Of a stretch of DNA of 64,000 bases, positions 52,690 to 61,493 are shown piece by piece. The stretch is from Halobacillus litoralis. GTDB lineage: Bacteria > Bacillota > Bacilli > Bacillales > Halobacillaceae. The notes beneath the pieces were generated by a model that was not told where the DNA came from, searched no databases, and was given only the letters and a program-made list of their open reading frames with translations. Both the position numbers and the translations under genes were made by a program. The stretch is from NCBI RefSeq assembly GCF_020524025.1, contig NZ_JAIVKN010000002.1:558001-622000 (forward strand), written 5' to 3'. Position 1 is the first letter of the stretch. Each line of letters opens with the position of its first letter.

Positions 52690-53562
52690 TTATTTAACAA
52701 AGCCTAAAAGCATTTCACGTACAAATTTACTTGCCGCAATCTGTGTTTTCTCAGATGTATCATAGGCAGGGGAAACTTCTACAAGATCAGCACCTACAAT
52801 ATTCATATCACTTTCTGCCATGGCATGAATACTTGCTAAAAGTTCCTTCGAGGATATTCCACCTGCTTCTGCCGTCCCGGTCCCGGGTGCATAAGCGGGG
52901 TCAAGAACATCAATATCAATTGTCACGTACACAGGACGCCCGGAAAGTTCCGGTAGGACTTTTTCCAGAGGAGCCTGCACATCAAACTTGAACATATGCA
53001 TTCCAGACTGCTCAGCATATTCGAATTCTTCCCTCATACCAGAGCGAATGCCAAAAGAGTAGACATTCTCAGCCCCAATCAGCCCGCAGGTTTTCCGAAT
53101 GGGAGTTGAGTGGGATAGAACTTCTCCTTCATATTCCTCACGCAGATCAGCGTGAGCATCAATATGGATGACAGCAAGGTCTGGGTAAGATTTGTACACC
53201 GACTGGATGACCGGCCATGTAACCAGGTGTTCCCCTCCAAGACCTAGAGGGAATTTTCCTTGTTTCATCAAATCGTCCATGTACCCCTCAATAATTTCAA
53301 GGCTGCGCGCGGCGTTTCCAAATGGCAGCAGCAGATCACCGGCATCATGATAGCGCACTTCTTCCAGGTGTCTATTTAAATATGGGCTGTATTCTTCCAG
53401 TCCGATGGATGCTTCACGAATCCGGCTGGGTCCGAAGCGGGAGCCTGGACGGAAGCTGACCGTCCAATCCATCGGCATCCCATAAATGACGGCATCAGCC
53501 TCCTGCTCTGTAGCACGGCTCATGATAAATACTTTACCTGAGTAAGCTTCATCAAAGCGCAT
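52690..53562 (-). CDS. speB: Agmatinase
   Basis: Hydrolyses agmatine to putrescine and urea with a Mn2+ pair. Seen: GGEHLVTW, HIDAHADLREEYEG, SFGIRSG and TIDIDVLDPAYAPGTGTAEAGG, carrying the metal His/Asp ligands; 290 aa. ATG 53562 is 8 nt after AAGGAG, which itself overlaps the end of speE. It follows speE by 5 bp, so polyamine genes are one unit. Confidence 0.96.
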   Translation of the reverse strand: MRFDEAYSGKVFIMSRATEQEADAVIYGMPMDWTVSFRPGSRFGPSRIREASIGLEEYSPYLNRHLEEVRYHDAGDLLLPFGNAARSLEIIEGYMDDLMKQGKFPLGLGGEHLVTWPVIQSVYKSYPDLAVIHIDAHADLREEYEGEVLSHSTPIRKTCGLIGAENVYSFGIRSGMREEFEYAEQSGMHMFKFDVQAPLEKVLPELSGRPVYVTIDIDVLDPAYAPGTGTAEAGGISSKELLASIHAMAESDMNIVGADLVEVSPAYDTSEKTQIAASKFVREMLLGFVK

Positions 53563-53567
53563 AGTCG

Positions 53568-54398
53568 TCACTCCTTCGTCAGATCCTTAACGAACTTTGG
53601 CAGTGCAAAAGAAGCCGTATGAATCTCGTCTGTATAATACTTCGTATCTAATTCAGTAAATTGTTCTTCAGATACTTGTAAAGGATCATAGACTTTACTC
53701 CCCATCGTAAACGTCCAAAGTCCACTTGGATAGGTTGGTATATTTGCAGTGTAAACTTTGGTAATCGGAAATGTCTCTTTCACATCACGATAAACCTGAC
53801 GAATCAAGTCCGCTTTAAACCATGGATTGTCAGTTTGGGCGACGAAAATACCGTCTTCTTTTAATGCTTTAGCAATTCCTTCGTAAAAACCTTTAGAAAA
53901 GAGATTCACAGCTGGTCCGACGGGTTCTGTCGAATCTACCATGATGACATCGTACTCGTTCTCACTTTTTGCAATGTGCATAAACCCGTCATCCACTTTC
54001 ACTTCGACGCGGGGATCTTCAAGCGCACCAGCTATGGAAGGGAGATACTTCTTCGAGTATTCAATGACTTTTCCATCAATTTCAACAAGCGTTGCTTTTT
54101 CCACACTTTCATGCTTTAACACTTCACGAATGACCCCTCCGTCTCCTCCTCCAACAACAAGCACATTTTTGGGGTTGGAATGAGTGAACAAAGGCACATG
54201 AGCTACCATTTCGTGATAAACAAATTCATCCTTTTCCGTCGTCATAACCATATCATCAAGAACGAGCATATTTCCCCATTCTTCTGTTTCAAGCATCTCC
54301 AGCTCCTGAAAATCTGTTTTCTCTTTGTGAAGGGATTGATTAACCTTCGCTGTAATTCCAAAATGCTCGGTTTGTTTCTCGGTAAACCATGTACCCAT
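53568..54398 (-). CDS. speE: Spermidine synthase
   Basis: Transfers aminopropyl from decarboxylated AdoMet to putrescine. Seen: [17 protein letters not shown] (SAM-like fold), [24 protein letters not shown] with the catalytic Asp, and an N-terminal beta domain. 276 aa. ATG 54398 follows AAAGGAG by 8-9 nt. speE-speB adjoins divergent pbpG, as in B. subtilis. Confidence 0.96.
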   Translation of the reverse strand: MGTWFTEKQTEHFGITAKVNQSLHKEKTDFQELEMLETEEWGNMLVLDDMVMTTEKDEFVYHEMVAHVPLFTHSNPKNVLVVGGGDGGVIREVLKHESVEKATLVEIDGKVIEYSKKYLPSIAGALEDPRVEVKVDDGFMHIAKSENEYDVIMVDSTEPVGPAVNLFSKGFYEGIAKALKEDGIFVAQTDNPWFKADLIRQVYRDVKETFPITKVYTANIPTYPSGLWTFTMGSKVYDPLQVSEEQFTELDTKYYTDEIHTASFALPKFVKDLTKE

Positions 54399-54641
54399 GC
54401 TGCATTCTCCTTTTTTCGCTTGCGACCTTTCTCCATCCTGCTCATCCTTATGATGAGTAAAACGGAAAAAACCGCAGTTCATGAATTTATAAACAAAGGC
54501 CGGACCTTTGTTTTCTATGAATGTTTCTTTACTAGAAAAACTAACAAGAAGTTTATTTTACTACGAATTCTCACATAATAATAGCAGTCTTTATATTAGT
54601 ACCAGAAAAGCAATTACTTTAACAGTTGGGAGTATATAGAC

Positions 54642-56693
54642 ATGCTATCCTTTATTAAAACTTCTTATAAATGGTTAAAACGCGGGGTGAAACTGACATT
54701 AATCAGCGCGGTCCTTTTTGCGATCGGAACAATAGGTGTTCTTGCCTATGCCATAGCCCAGGGACCTCCATCTCTCATGACAGAGCAGAACACACTCTTT
54801 TATGGGAGTGATGGAAAGGTGATTGGTGAAGACCGTGGTGCCGAAGAAAGGTATTGGATCAATATTGAAGAAATGCCGGAATCTATTAAAGACGCCACAC
54901 TCGCTATTGAAGACAGGCGTTTTTATGATCATTTTGGCTTCGACTTAAAAAGAATTGCTGCTGCTATCCTTACTGATTTAAAGCAGATGAGAATGGCAGA
55001 AGGTGCAAGTACGATTACACAGCAGTATGCCAGGAACCTCTACCTATCTCACGATAAAACATGGACAAGAAAAATTCAGGAAGCGTTGTATGCTCTGCGT
55101 TTAGAAATCTTTTACAGCAAAGATGAAATACTGGAGGGGTATTTGAACACGATTTACTACGGTCATGGGGCTTATGGAGTCGAAGCAGCCAGCAGGCATT
55201 ATTTCAGCAAGCACGCCAACGAGCTAACCCTTACCGAATCCTCCATGCTCGCCGGCATTCCCAAGGGTCCCAGCTACTATTCTCCTCTTAATGATGAGGA
55301 AAGAGCTGTAACGAGGCAGCAGCAGATCTTAGCGGAAATGGAGAGAAACGGATACATTACCTCTTCTGAAAAGCAGAAGGCTGTTGAAGCAAGTATTGTC
55401 TATTCAACGCCAAAGGAAGATACACAGGAAGAAATGGCTCCTTACTTTCAGGATGAAGTGACTGCTGAAGCGGCCAAGCTGTTAGGTATAGACAGAGAAG
55501 GTGTTCAGACGGGTGGGTATCATATTTATACTACTTTGAATGCAGAACACCAGAAGACTTTAGAGAAAAAGGTGAAAGGCAATATCCCTTCTGGTGAAGA
55601 GATTCAAGTTGCAGCTGCTGTTATGGACAGTCATACAGGAGCCATTACCGCTCTTATAGGCGGGAAAGATTATAAAGAGAGCCCGTTTAACCGGGCGACA
55701 CAAGCGAAAAGGCCTGTAGGATCGACCATTAAACCTTTCCTCTATTACGCAGCTCTGGGAGAAGGTTATTCTCCAGTTACCATGAAGGAGAGTAAACCGG
55801 TTGAATTCAAGGTAGATGGCCAGTCAGAACCTTACGTACCATCAAATTTTAACGATGAATATTCCGATAAACCGATTACAATGGCTCAAGCACTTGCCGT
55901 TTCCGATAATATTTACGCAGTGTCTACACACATGGATATTGGTCCTGAGAAGCTTGTGAAGACTCTCCAGACATTTGGCATTAAAGAGTCATTTAAACCT
56001 CATCCCTCCCTTGCTCTGGGCTATTCATCCATTTCTCTTTTCGATATGGTAAGTGCCTATGGGAAGATGATAAAAGGATCAGAATCTTTAAATGGACACA
56101 CTATTGAAAAGATTACGGATCGTCACAAGAACGTTCTTTATGAGTATAAGCCGACTTATAATGAAGATGATGCTATCGATAAAACCCGGGCCTTTACGAT
56201 TACTCATATGATGACGGGAATGTTTGATTCTGTCCTTGATGCTTCCTACGCTTCTGTTACAGGAGCGCCTATACAAGGAAAATTAACCCGTATGTATGGC
56301 GGAAAGTCAGGGACTACAGATACAGACAGCTGGATGATCGGTTTCAGCCCTCAATATGTTTCCGGCGTATGGATTGGTTATGATGAAGGTGGACGTCAAC
56401 TAGAGAACTTCAATGATCACAGATACGCAAAAAACATCTGGGCGGATACAATGGAGGAAATCCACACATCTCTGCCTACCGCTGCATTCATCCCTCCTCC
56501 TGGAGTAAAGGGCGTGTATGTAGACCCGGAAACCGGATACCTCTCAGGTCCAAACTGCCCGCAGGAACGATTAGTGTACATGGAGAAATCGGCGATTCCT
56601 GAAGAAATCTGCGGTGGGGACGACAGCAGGGACTTAGACGATGAATTTAAAGATGACCCTTGGTATAAAGATGTAGTGGATTGGTTTTTCTAA
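54642..56693 (+). CDS. pbpG: Class A penicillin-binding protein (PbpG-like)
   Basis: A bifunctional glycosyltransferase/transpeptidase. Seen: N-terminal membrane helix (residues about 18-38), GT51 with EDRRFYDHFGFDLKRI (catalytic Glu) and GASTITQQYARNLYLS, then the transpeptidase with RPVGSTIKPF (Ser-x-x-Lys), SDN and GGKSGTTDT. 683 aa. In B. subtilis the gene next to speE is pbpG, a sigma-F sporulation PBP; that role is inferred here. ATG 54642 after TTGGGAG. Confidence 0.94.
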   Translation: MLSFIKTSYKWLKRGVKLTLISAVLFAIGTIGVLAYAIAQGPPSLMTEQNTLFYGSDGKVIGEDRGAEERYWINIEEMPESIKDATLAIEDRRFYDHFGFDLKRIAAAILTDLKQMRMAEGASTITQQYARNLYLSHDKTWTRKIQEALYALRLEIFYSKDEILEGYLNTIYYGHGAYGVEAASRHYFSKHANELTLTESSMLAGIPKGPSYYSPLNDEERAVTRQQQILAEMERNGYITSSEKQKAVEASIVYSTPKEDTQEEMAPYFQDEVTAEAAKLLGIDREGVQTGGYHIYTTLNAEHQKTLEKKVKGNIPSGEEIQVAAAVMDSHTGAITALIGGKDYKESPFNRATQAKRPVGSTIKPFLYYAALGEGYSPVTMKESKPVEFKVDGQSEPYVPSNFNDEYSDKPITMAQALAVSDNIYAVSTHMDIGPEKLVKTLQTFGIKESFKPHPSLALGYSSISLFDMVSAYGKMIKGSESLNGHTIEKITDRHKNVLYEYKPTYNEDDAIDKTRAFTITHMMTGMFDSVLDASYASVTGAPIQGKLTRMYGGKSGTTDTDSWMIGFSPQYVSGVWIGYDEGGRQLENFNDHRYAKNIWADTMEEIHTSLPTAAFIPPPGVKGVYVDPETGYLSGPNCPQERLVYMEKSAIPEEICGGDDSRDLDDEFKDDPWYKDVVDWFF

Positions 56694-56806
56694 ACCTTCA
56701 TAAGGCTTGTGAATCTCATCAGGGACTTTTCTGTCGCAGGGATTCAGCTATGTATGAATATGACATCAACCTTCTAAAAGGTTGAATCATGAAGGAAAAA
56801 AGACAG

Positions 56807-56838
56807 AAAAAACGACCAGCAAAAGCCGGTCGTTTTTT
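56807..56838 (+). terminator. pbpG terminator
   Basis: An 11-bp perfect stem (56807-56817 with 56828-56838) flanked by A6 and T6. It is preceded by a smaller CAACCTT/AAGGTTG hairpin. Confidence 0.85.
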
Positions 56839-56965
56839 CTGTCCTAGTAAACATGAATAACCCATGTGGTACTAAATATATTACCAGGGAACAGGTTCGT
56901 CAAGGTCAGCCGTCTGAATTCAATGAATTTTTCATAAATTTTTTTGTGACCTTTGTAATTTTTCT

Positions 56966-57307
56966 CTAGATGATAGTCAAATCTGAAATATTATCAAGAG
57001 AAACCCGGACCTGTTCTTTTGTTTTCCAATCTACCCCGTGGACCACTTTTTCCAATCGATTCACCCGTTTCACTTTCATAAGCTGATCTTCATAGTCAAA
57101 GCCATTATAGAACCTGACTTTAACCGTCAGATCATCTGTCATCGCCCTTTGTAGTAAGAAATCAATTTCCACAGCCTTTTGCTCATCAATGATTCCTTTT
57201 TCTACGCGTTGATCCTCTTTCCAAAGCTTCTTCACCATTTCTACATGTTCCGGCAGCATCAGCGAGGTCCATTTAATCGTCCCGCGGTCACGATTTTGAT
57301 TATCCAT
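56966..57307 (-). CDS. YolD-like protein under a LexA box
   Basis: A 113-residue protein of the YolD-like family (RDRGTIKWTSLMLPEHVEML-type N-terminus, and a C-terminal Sm-like-looking beta region, FDYEDQLMKVKRVN). Such proteins often travel with Y-family polymerases of SOS cassettes, but here it stands alone. ATG 57307 follows GGAGGAGGGG. A LexA box overlaps the promoter. Confidence 0.85.
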   Translation of the reverse strand: MDNQNRDRGTIKWTSLMLPEHVEMVKKLWKEDQRVEKGIIDEQKAVEIDFLLQRAMTDDLTVKVRFYNGFDYEDQLMKVKRVNRLEKVVHGVDWKTKEQVRVSLDNISDLTII

Positions 57308-57326
57308 CGTTACCCCTCCTCCATTA

Positions 57327-57340
57327 CGAACGTTTGTTCT
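57327..57340. promoter_or_regulatory. LexA (SOS) box upstream of yolD-like gene
   Basis: CGAACGTTTGTTCT matches GAAC-N4-GTTC and the Bacillus consensus CGAACATATGTTCG with a few central changes. It lies 20 bp from the start. A TTTACG-16 bp-TAAGAT promoter on the minus strand ends just upstream. Confidence 0.7.
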
Positions 57341-57494
57341 TATCTTATCATAAAAGTGACGTTCGTAAACTGGAATTTACAGGTTCCTTTCCTTTTTCTT
57401 TTCTCTCCTTTCCCATTTAGAAAAACTTTTCATGATACTACAATTAAAATCAAGCATCATTTAGAGGGTCTATGACTATGTTTAACAAACATTA

Positions 57495-57525
57495 AAAAAG
57501 CACTTCCGCTACGGAAGTGCTTTTT
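57495..57525 (-). terminator. ywhD terminator
   Basis: A perfect 14-bp stem (57495-57508 with 57512-57525) of GCACTTCCG arms, T-rich ends. Confidence 0.88.
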
Positions 57526-57527
57526 CA

Positions 57528-58070
57528 TTAGGAGACGTTTAGAGAATCCTTTAATTCCTGGGATGTGTTTTCCCAGAGTTCTGGTTTAAATTCACGCAGG
57601 TAATCCCCAAGAATTCGCTTCGATTTATCATCTAAATGGTCCACTACAAAGCGGCCCTTCAAGGATTTATCCATATGATTCACATGTTCAGGCATCGATT
57701 TGTAGCCACGCTTGATTGAACGGTCCACTACGATTTCACTGGCAGCTACCCCGTGATAACAAGGTCTCCCCTCCTGATAATCCACCGTTACCCATGCGAT
57801 CCAATATTGAAGACCATTCGCTACGACTTCCCGATCCGTGATGAACTTTATCCGTTTTTCTACTTTACTACGAGCATGCAGAGCACCCATGTCTACATAG
57901 GCTTCCTCTTCATTTGGATCTACGATTACCGGCGTCATATTCTCAAGGCTGATCGAGCCGACACCATAACCGCCATGACCATCTGTAGAGTCATCTTTAA
58001 TAATGGTGAACTGGTTTTTCTTTTTATCGCTGCCTTCACCTTTGTTTTTAAATTGATCGAATTCTTTCAT
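57528..58070 (-). CDS. ywhD: YwhD-family protein
   Basis: A 180-residue conserved Bacillaceae protein, function unknown. Seen: STDGHGGYGVGSISLENMTPV, VDPNEEEAYVDMGALHARSKVEK and NGLQYWIAWVTVDY, with no membrane helix. ATG 58070 lies 11 nt after AAGGAGG; the in-frame TTG 58076 has a shorter 5-nt gap and is a real alternative. It precedes the yolD-like gene with no coupling. Confidence 0.85.
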   Translation of the reverse strand: MKEFDQFKNKGEGSDKKKNQFTIIKDDSTDGHGGYGVGSISLENMTPVIVDPNEEEAYVDMGALHARSKVEKRIKFITDREVVANGLQYWIAWVTVDYQEGRPCYHGVAASEIVVDRSIKRGYKSMPEHVNHMDKSLKGRFVVDHLDDKSKRILGDYLREFKPELWENTSQELKDSLNVS

Positions 58071-58309
58071 AATCAAGCGATCCTCCTTCTTTGCACCTAT
58101 TATTTTGTCCTATTTTAACATAGAAACAGCCATTGGGTGGAAAGGAAGGTCCTGGTTACTGTGCACAACAAATGATTGATCAAACGTTTGTTTAATTATT
58201 TAAGTTCTGCCGTGGCCCTTTATGTTCACATGTAAGTTCCCTTATTCCACCCTTTCATTGATATTAAGGACTTAATAATATCCGTCTCGTGATTGTTGTC
58301 ATAAATGAT

Positions 58310-60295
58310 TCAGCCATGTTTCCTTTTCGTGTGTGTAAATTCAAAGTCTTCCATATGGACCTGTCTTGTTTCACGCTTTGCTGAGGGGCGTCTGCGCAGG
58401 AGCCTCTTCAGCCATGTATTTTGGTCAACCGGTACTCCTACCCGTCTCTGCTGAACTTCTTTCATTCCCTGAATGACGAGCTGCATAGATAAAATGATCA
58501 CCATAAAACAAACAAGAACGGGGATAATTAACCACCAGCGACCGGTCATAAGAGAATTCTTTGCTGCACCAATTAGTCCGGACCATTCATAGGTTGTACT
58601 AATCGGCGGGTCCGGCCAATTCGGATCGTAACTGACTTTCGTTCCGCCAAAAAATATATCAAACACGCCTAAATGGATAAAGATCAGCAGTGTTTGAATA
58701 AACTGCTGTCCAAAAACAACTCCCATTCGAGCACTTAGATGTGGCAGCAGGTGTCTCCATAACAGGTGAACTGAACTGCCCCCCAACACTTTTGTGCTGG
58801 TGACAAACTCTTCTTTCATAACCAGTTTCATTTCGTTACCGAGTAAGGTAACAAGTAACGGGACCGCAAGAAGAGTTAAGATGATGCCTTGATACAGAAT
58901 TCTTTCCCCCTCCGTAGTTGAAAAGCCATCAGGGGGCATCCACAGGACCGGGTATAATAATATATATGCAATAATTGTCATAGGCAGAAAGTGCATACCA
59001 TCCACAATTTTTTCCAATACCCGTTGTACTTTAACCGGGAGAAAGAAAGCATATGGAATGGCCAGTAAAAAGCCAAAGATAAGCCTAAAAAAAGCAATGG
59101 CAAGGGCAAAGATAATGGTGTATTTTGCCCCTATAACCAATTGGTCAAGTACACTGAACCCAAACTCATCCGTCCCAAGGAACACATATTCAGGTGTATG
59201 AGGAGATGTGCTTACAAGCTTGTCATCTTCATAGATATGACGGTACTGGTCAATAAGAGGATCTGCTGTGGATGAGTAGATGATACTGATGGCAACTGTC
59301 CCAAAAATAACGAGGAAACCTAAGAGAAACTTTGGATTTTTAAAGTGAGCTAAAACCTCTTCGAGAACATATTTCATCCATGTCCCTCCCCGTTTAAAAG
59401 AAGGAGCACTAATAAAGCGGTTCATTTGAGTGTCCGCTTCTTCTACAGCTCTGCGATCCTTAAAGATAAACAATTCTGTCCCTTGATAGATAACAAAAAA
59501 TGGAGTAAATAGCAGGAAGAGAATTACGGAAGAAACGATCGGACGGAAATCATCCAAAAAAGCGGTTGTAATACCGTTCATATTGAAAATATATTCAATA
59601 ATTAAAAGACTCGACAAAGAACCCCAGATAATAATCTTCGAATGATAAAAAGCGCTTTTGATGATATTCCTTAAAATATGTACCGACAAGATAAAATACT
59701 TCTCCAACCCCTTCCCTTTCGCCATTTGAACATAAGATGCCGTCCATTCTTCTTCTATCAGCATTAAAAGTACCCTGTACATCATCACCATAGGTAAAGC
59801 AGCAATAGCAAGAATAGGCAGAGCATAAACTTTCTCCTGGCCGAGAGCTACAAAAGGTATAAGTAAAATTTCTGTTTTTCGATACAACCAAACGATAAAC
59901 AACTGGAAAGAAAACGCCAGCAATAAATCAGGAATCGACTCAAGAACGCCTAACAGTCTGGAGACGGCCGACTGTATCCATTTTGGTAAGAATACTGTTA
60001 GAAAAGCACCTGCAAATGCGAGAAGGAAACCAAGAAATATGCCTCCAAAAAACACAGTCATGGAATAAGTATAAGGCTCCCACAAGTGTTCCAGAAGCGG
60101 TACAGGACTGCCTTTGAAAAGGTATGTCCACTCTGATGGTTTTAAAATAGATGAAAAGAGCATCTGCAGCTCATTTATGTAATTAGATATGCTTAAAAAT
60201 TCACGCTGCCTAAATAAAGCAGGTGCTGTACTGATCAGCAGGATACCCATTAACCCCAATAAATAATATCCAAAAAACTTTAGAACCTTTCCCAC
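58310..60295 (-). CDS. Fused oligopeptide/dipeptide-type ABC permease (OppB-OppC in one chain)
   Basis: A 661-residue integral membrane protein with two permease halves. Seen: first half (about 1-290, six to seven helices, EAA loop EEWTASYVQMAKGKGLEK), a linker, second half (about 310-620, EAA loop EEFVTSTKVLGGSSVHLLWR) with an outside stretch FLGTDEFGFSVLDQL typical of OppC. Each EAA loop should bind an ATPase, but no ATPase or binding protein gene is nearby. Start GTG 60295 after GGGGAGGG. Substrate is unknown. Confidence 0.88.
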   Translation of the reverse strand: MGKVLKFFGYYLLGLMGILLISTAPALFRQREFLSISNYINELQMLFSSILKPSEWTYLFKGSPVPLLEHLWEPYTYSMTVFFGGIFLGFLLAFAGAFLTVFLPKWIQSAVSRLLGVLESIPDLLLAFSFQLFIVWLYRKTEILLIPFVALGQEKVYALPILAIAALPMVMMYRVLLMLIEEEWTASYVQMAKGKGLEKYFILSVHILRNIIKSAFYHSKIIIWGSLSSLLIIEYIFNMNGITTAFLDDFRPIVSSVILFLLFTPFFVIYQGTELFIFKDRRAVEEADTQMNRFISAPSFKRGGTWMKYVLEEVLAHFKNPKFLLGFLVIFGTVAISIIYSSTADPLIDQYRHIYEDDKLVSTSPHTPEYVFLGTDEFGFSVLDQLVIGAKYTIIFALAIAFFRLIFGFLLAIPYAFFLPVKVQRVLEKIVDGMHFLPMTIIAYILLYPVLWMPPDGFSTTEGERILYQGIILTLLAVPLLVTLLGNEMKLVMKEEFVTSTKVLGGSSVHLLWRHLLPHLSARMGVVFGQQFIQTLLIFIHLGVFDIFFGGTKVSYDPNWPDPPISTTYEWSGLIGAAKNSLMTGRWWLIIPVLVCFMVIILSMQLVIQGMKEVQQRRVGVPVDQNTWLKRLLRRRPSAKRETRQVHMEDFEFTHTKRKHG

Positions 60296-60434
60296 GAATC
60301 CCTCCCCTTTCTTCTTTAAAACCAGCTTAATTTTTGGCTCTGTTAATGTTTAGTGTTGATTTCGTTCCATATAAGCCCCCTTATATGGAAGGCTCGAAGT
60401 TGAGAGAATGCTCCGCTTTCCCAAATTGAGAATA

Positions 60435-60559
60435 AGGTGGTTCGGGAAATCACTCGCTTTCCGCGGCGAGCTGGGAAGCCTCCTCGTTCGCTACACTCTC
60501 TGTGGGGTCTCCCCTAGGCTCCTACTGCCGCAGGAGTCTCGCAATTTCCCGAACCACCT
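60435..60559 (+). repeat. Long hairpin repeat, copy 1 (GCTTTCCGCGG core)
   Basis: Perfect 16-bp outer arms AGGTGGTTCGGGAAAT (60435-60450) and its complement (60544-60559) enclose a core with GCTTTCCGCGG, GCCTCCTCG, TGGGGTCTC and CGCAGGAGTCTC. This core recurs widely in Bacillaceae genomes. Confidence 0.75.
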
Positions 60560-60662
60560 CTGCCATATTATGAGGGTGCGGAAGCATGCCACATATGAGA
60601 GGCCAGATTGTTGAAGCCCCGCCACGTTCGAGCTAAGGGGACGTTATACGACTTCTGATAAG

Positions 60663-60783
60663 GGGTGTCTGGGGAACGGGGAGACTCCTGCGGGATAAAG
60701 AGGCAGACGAGACCCCGCAGGGTGGGTTTCCTGAGGAGGCTCGACAGCTCGCCCGCGGAAAGCGAGTCGTTCCCCAGACACCC
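60663..60783 (-). repeat. Long hairpin repeat, copy 2 (opposite orientation)
   Basis: The outer arms GGGTGTCTGGGGAACG (60663-60678) and CGTTCCCCAGACACCC (60768-60783) are perfect but unlike those of copy 1. The core, read on the minus strand, has the same GCTTTCCGCGG, GCCTCCTC, GCGGGGTCTC and CGCAGGAGTCTC blocks. Confidence 0.75.
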
Positions 60784-60979
60784 TTCCACTCAATAAACAT
60801 AACGTCCCCACTCACAATAAAGTGTCTCAGGTTGGAGTCTTCAACACTCCTGCCCTATTCTTAAACAAACTTAATATAAAGAATAACAACATTAAACTTT
60901 AATAGATTACAATTTTTAAAATTCTGACAACGCAACCTAAATAAAAAGGTGCACGACTTTAGTACACCCTTTACTTATT

Positions 60980-61480
60980 CTAATGAATAGAACGGAGGCT
61001 TTCAATAAATTTCCATCCATCTTCTATATCTTTATCTGTATAGTTCTGAGCACTTTTTACAGTGAACACCTTCTCCGAAATTTCTTCTTTCGGAAGATCT
61101 TCAAAGAAGAGCATTGTTGATACAAGTTCCAAGAAGCGTGAACTGCGTCCATTCATTTCCTCTATGTGACGGGTTAACGGTGGAAGATTCATTTCATAAT
61201 GTTTGAGAAATTCTCGTCCACTTTCTGTTAATTGGTACCTGTATTGGTAGTAATTCTTTTTCTCTTCTCTCGTTTCGTTAATAAAACCAAGATTACACAT
61301 TTCTTCAACTCTTAAAGTCAATTCTTCTGAATACGGACCATAAAAGTGAAATTGGTACTTTTCTTCAAAAGGGATTTCACACTTCTTTAGAATATAGATC
61401 ATTTTCTGCAGCTTTTTTCGACCCACGATTTCTTCCGTACTTGAGAAAAACTGCATCAGTTTCGCATGCTTCTCCAACAT
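60980..61480 (-). CDS. ywgA: YwgA-family protein
   Basis: A 166-residue cytosolic protein of unknown function with a winged-helix-like N-terminus (VGRKKLQKMIYILKKCEIPF, FHFYGPYSEELTLRVEEM), which resembles DNA-binding or toxin-antitoxin regulators of the same fold. It lies 13 bp after ywfO and is probably cotranscribed. ATG 61480 follows AAGGAG by 9 nt. Confidence 0.85.
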   Translation of the reverse strand: MLEKHAKLMQFFSSTEEIVGRKKLQKMIYILKKCEIPFEEKYQFHFYGPYSEELTLRVEEMCNLGFINETREEKKNYYQYRYQLTESGREFLKHYEMNLPPLTRHIEEMNGRSSRFLELVSTMLFFEDLPKEEISEKVFTVKSAQNYTDKDIEDGWKFIESLRSIH

Positions 61481-61493
61481 GGAGGTTCACTCC

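Larger units (their letters stand above)
60336..60908. repeat. Composite repeat element with terminal ends and two internal hairpins
   Basis: Left end GGCTCTGTTAATGTTTAGTGT (60336-60356) and inverted right end (60886-60908, more diverged) resemble the ends at 16411-16571. Inside are two long hairpin units in opposite orientation (60435-60559 and 60663-60783). No coding sequence is present. It fills the whole permease-ywgA gap apart from the edges. Confidence 0.65.

Noticed and set aside
60336-60908. Intact insertion sequence
   Set aside because: Ends look like inverted repeats, but no transposase or coding sequence lies between them.
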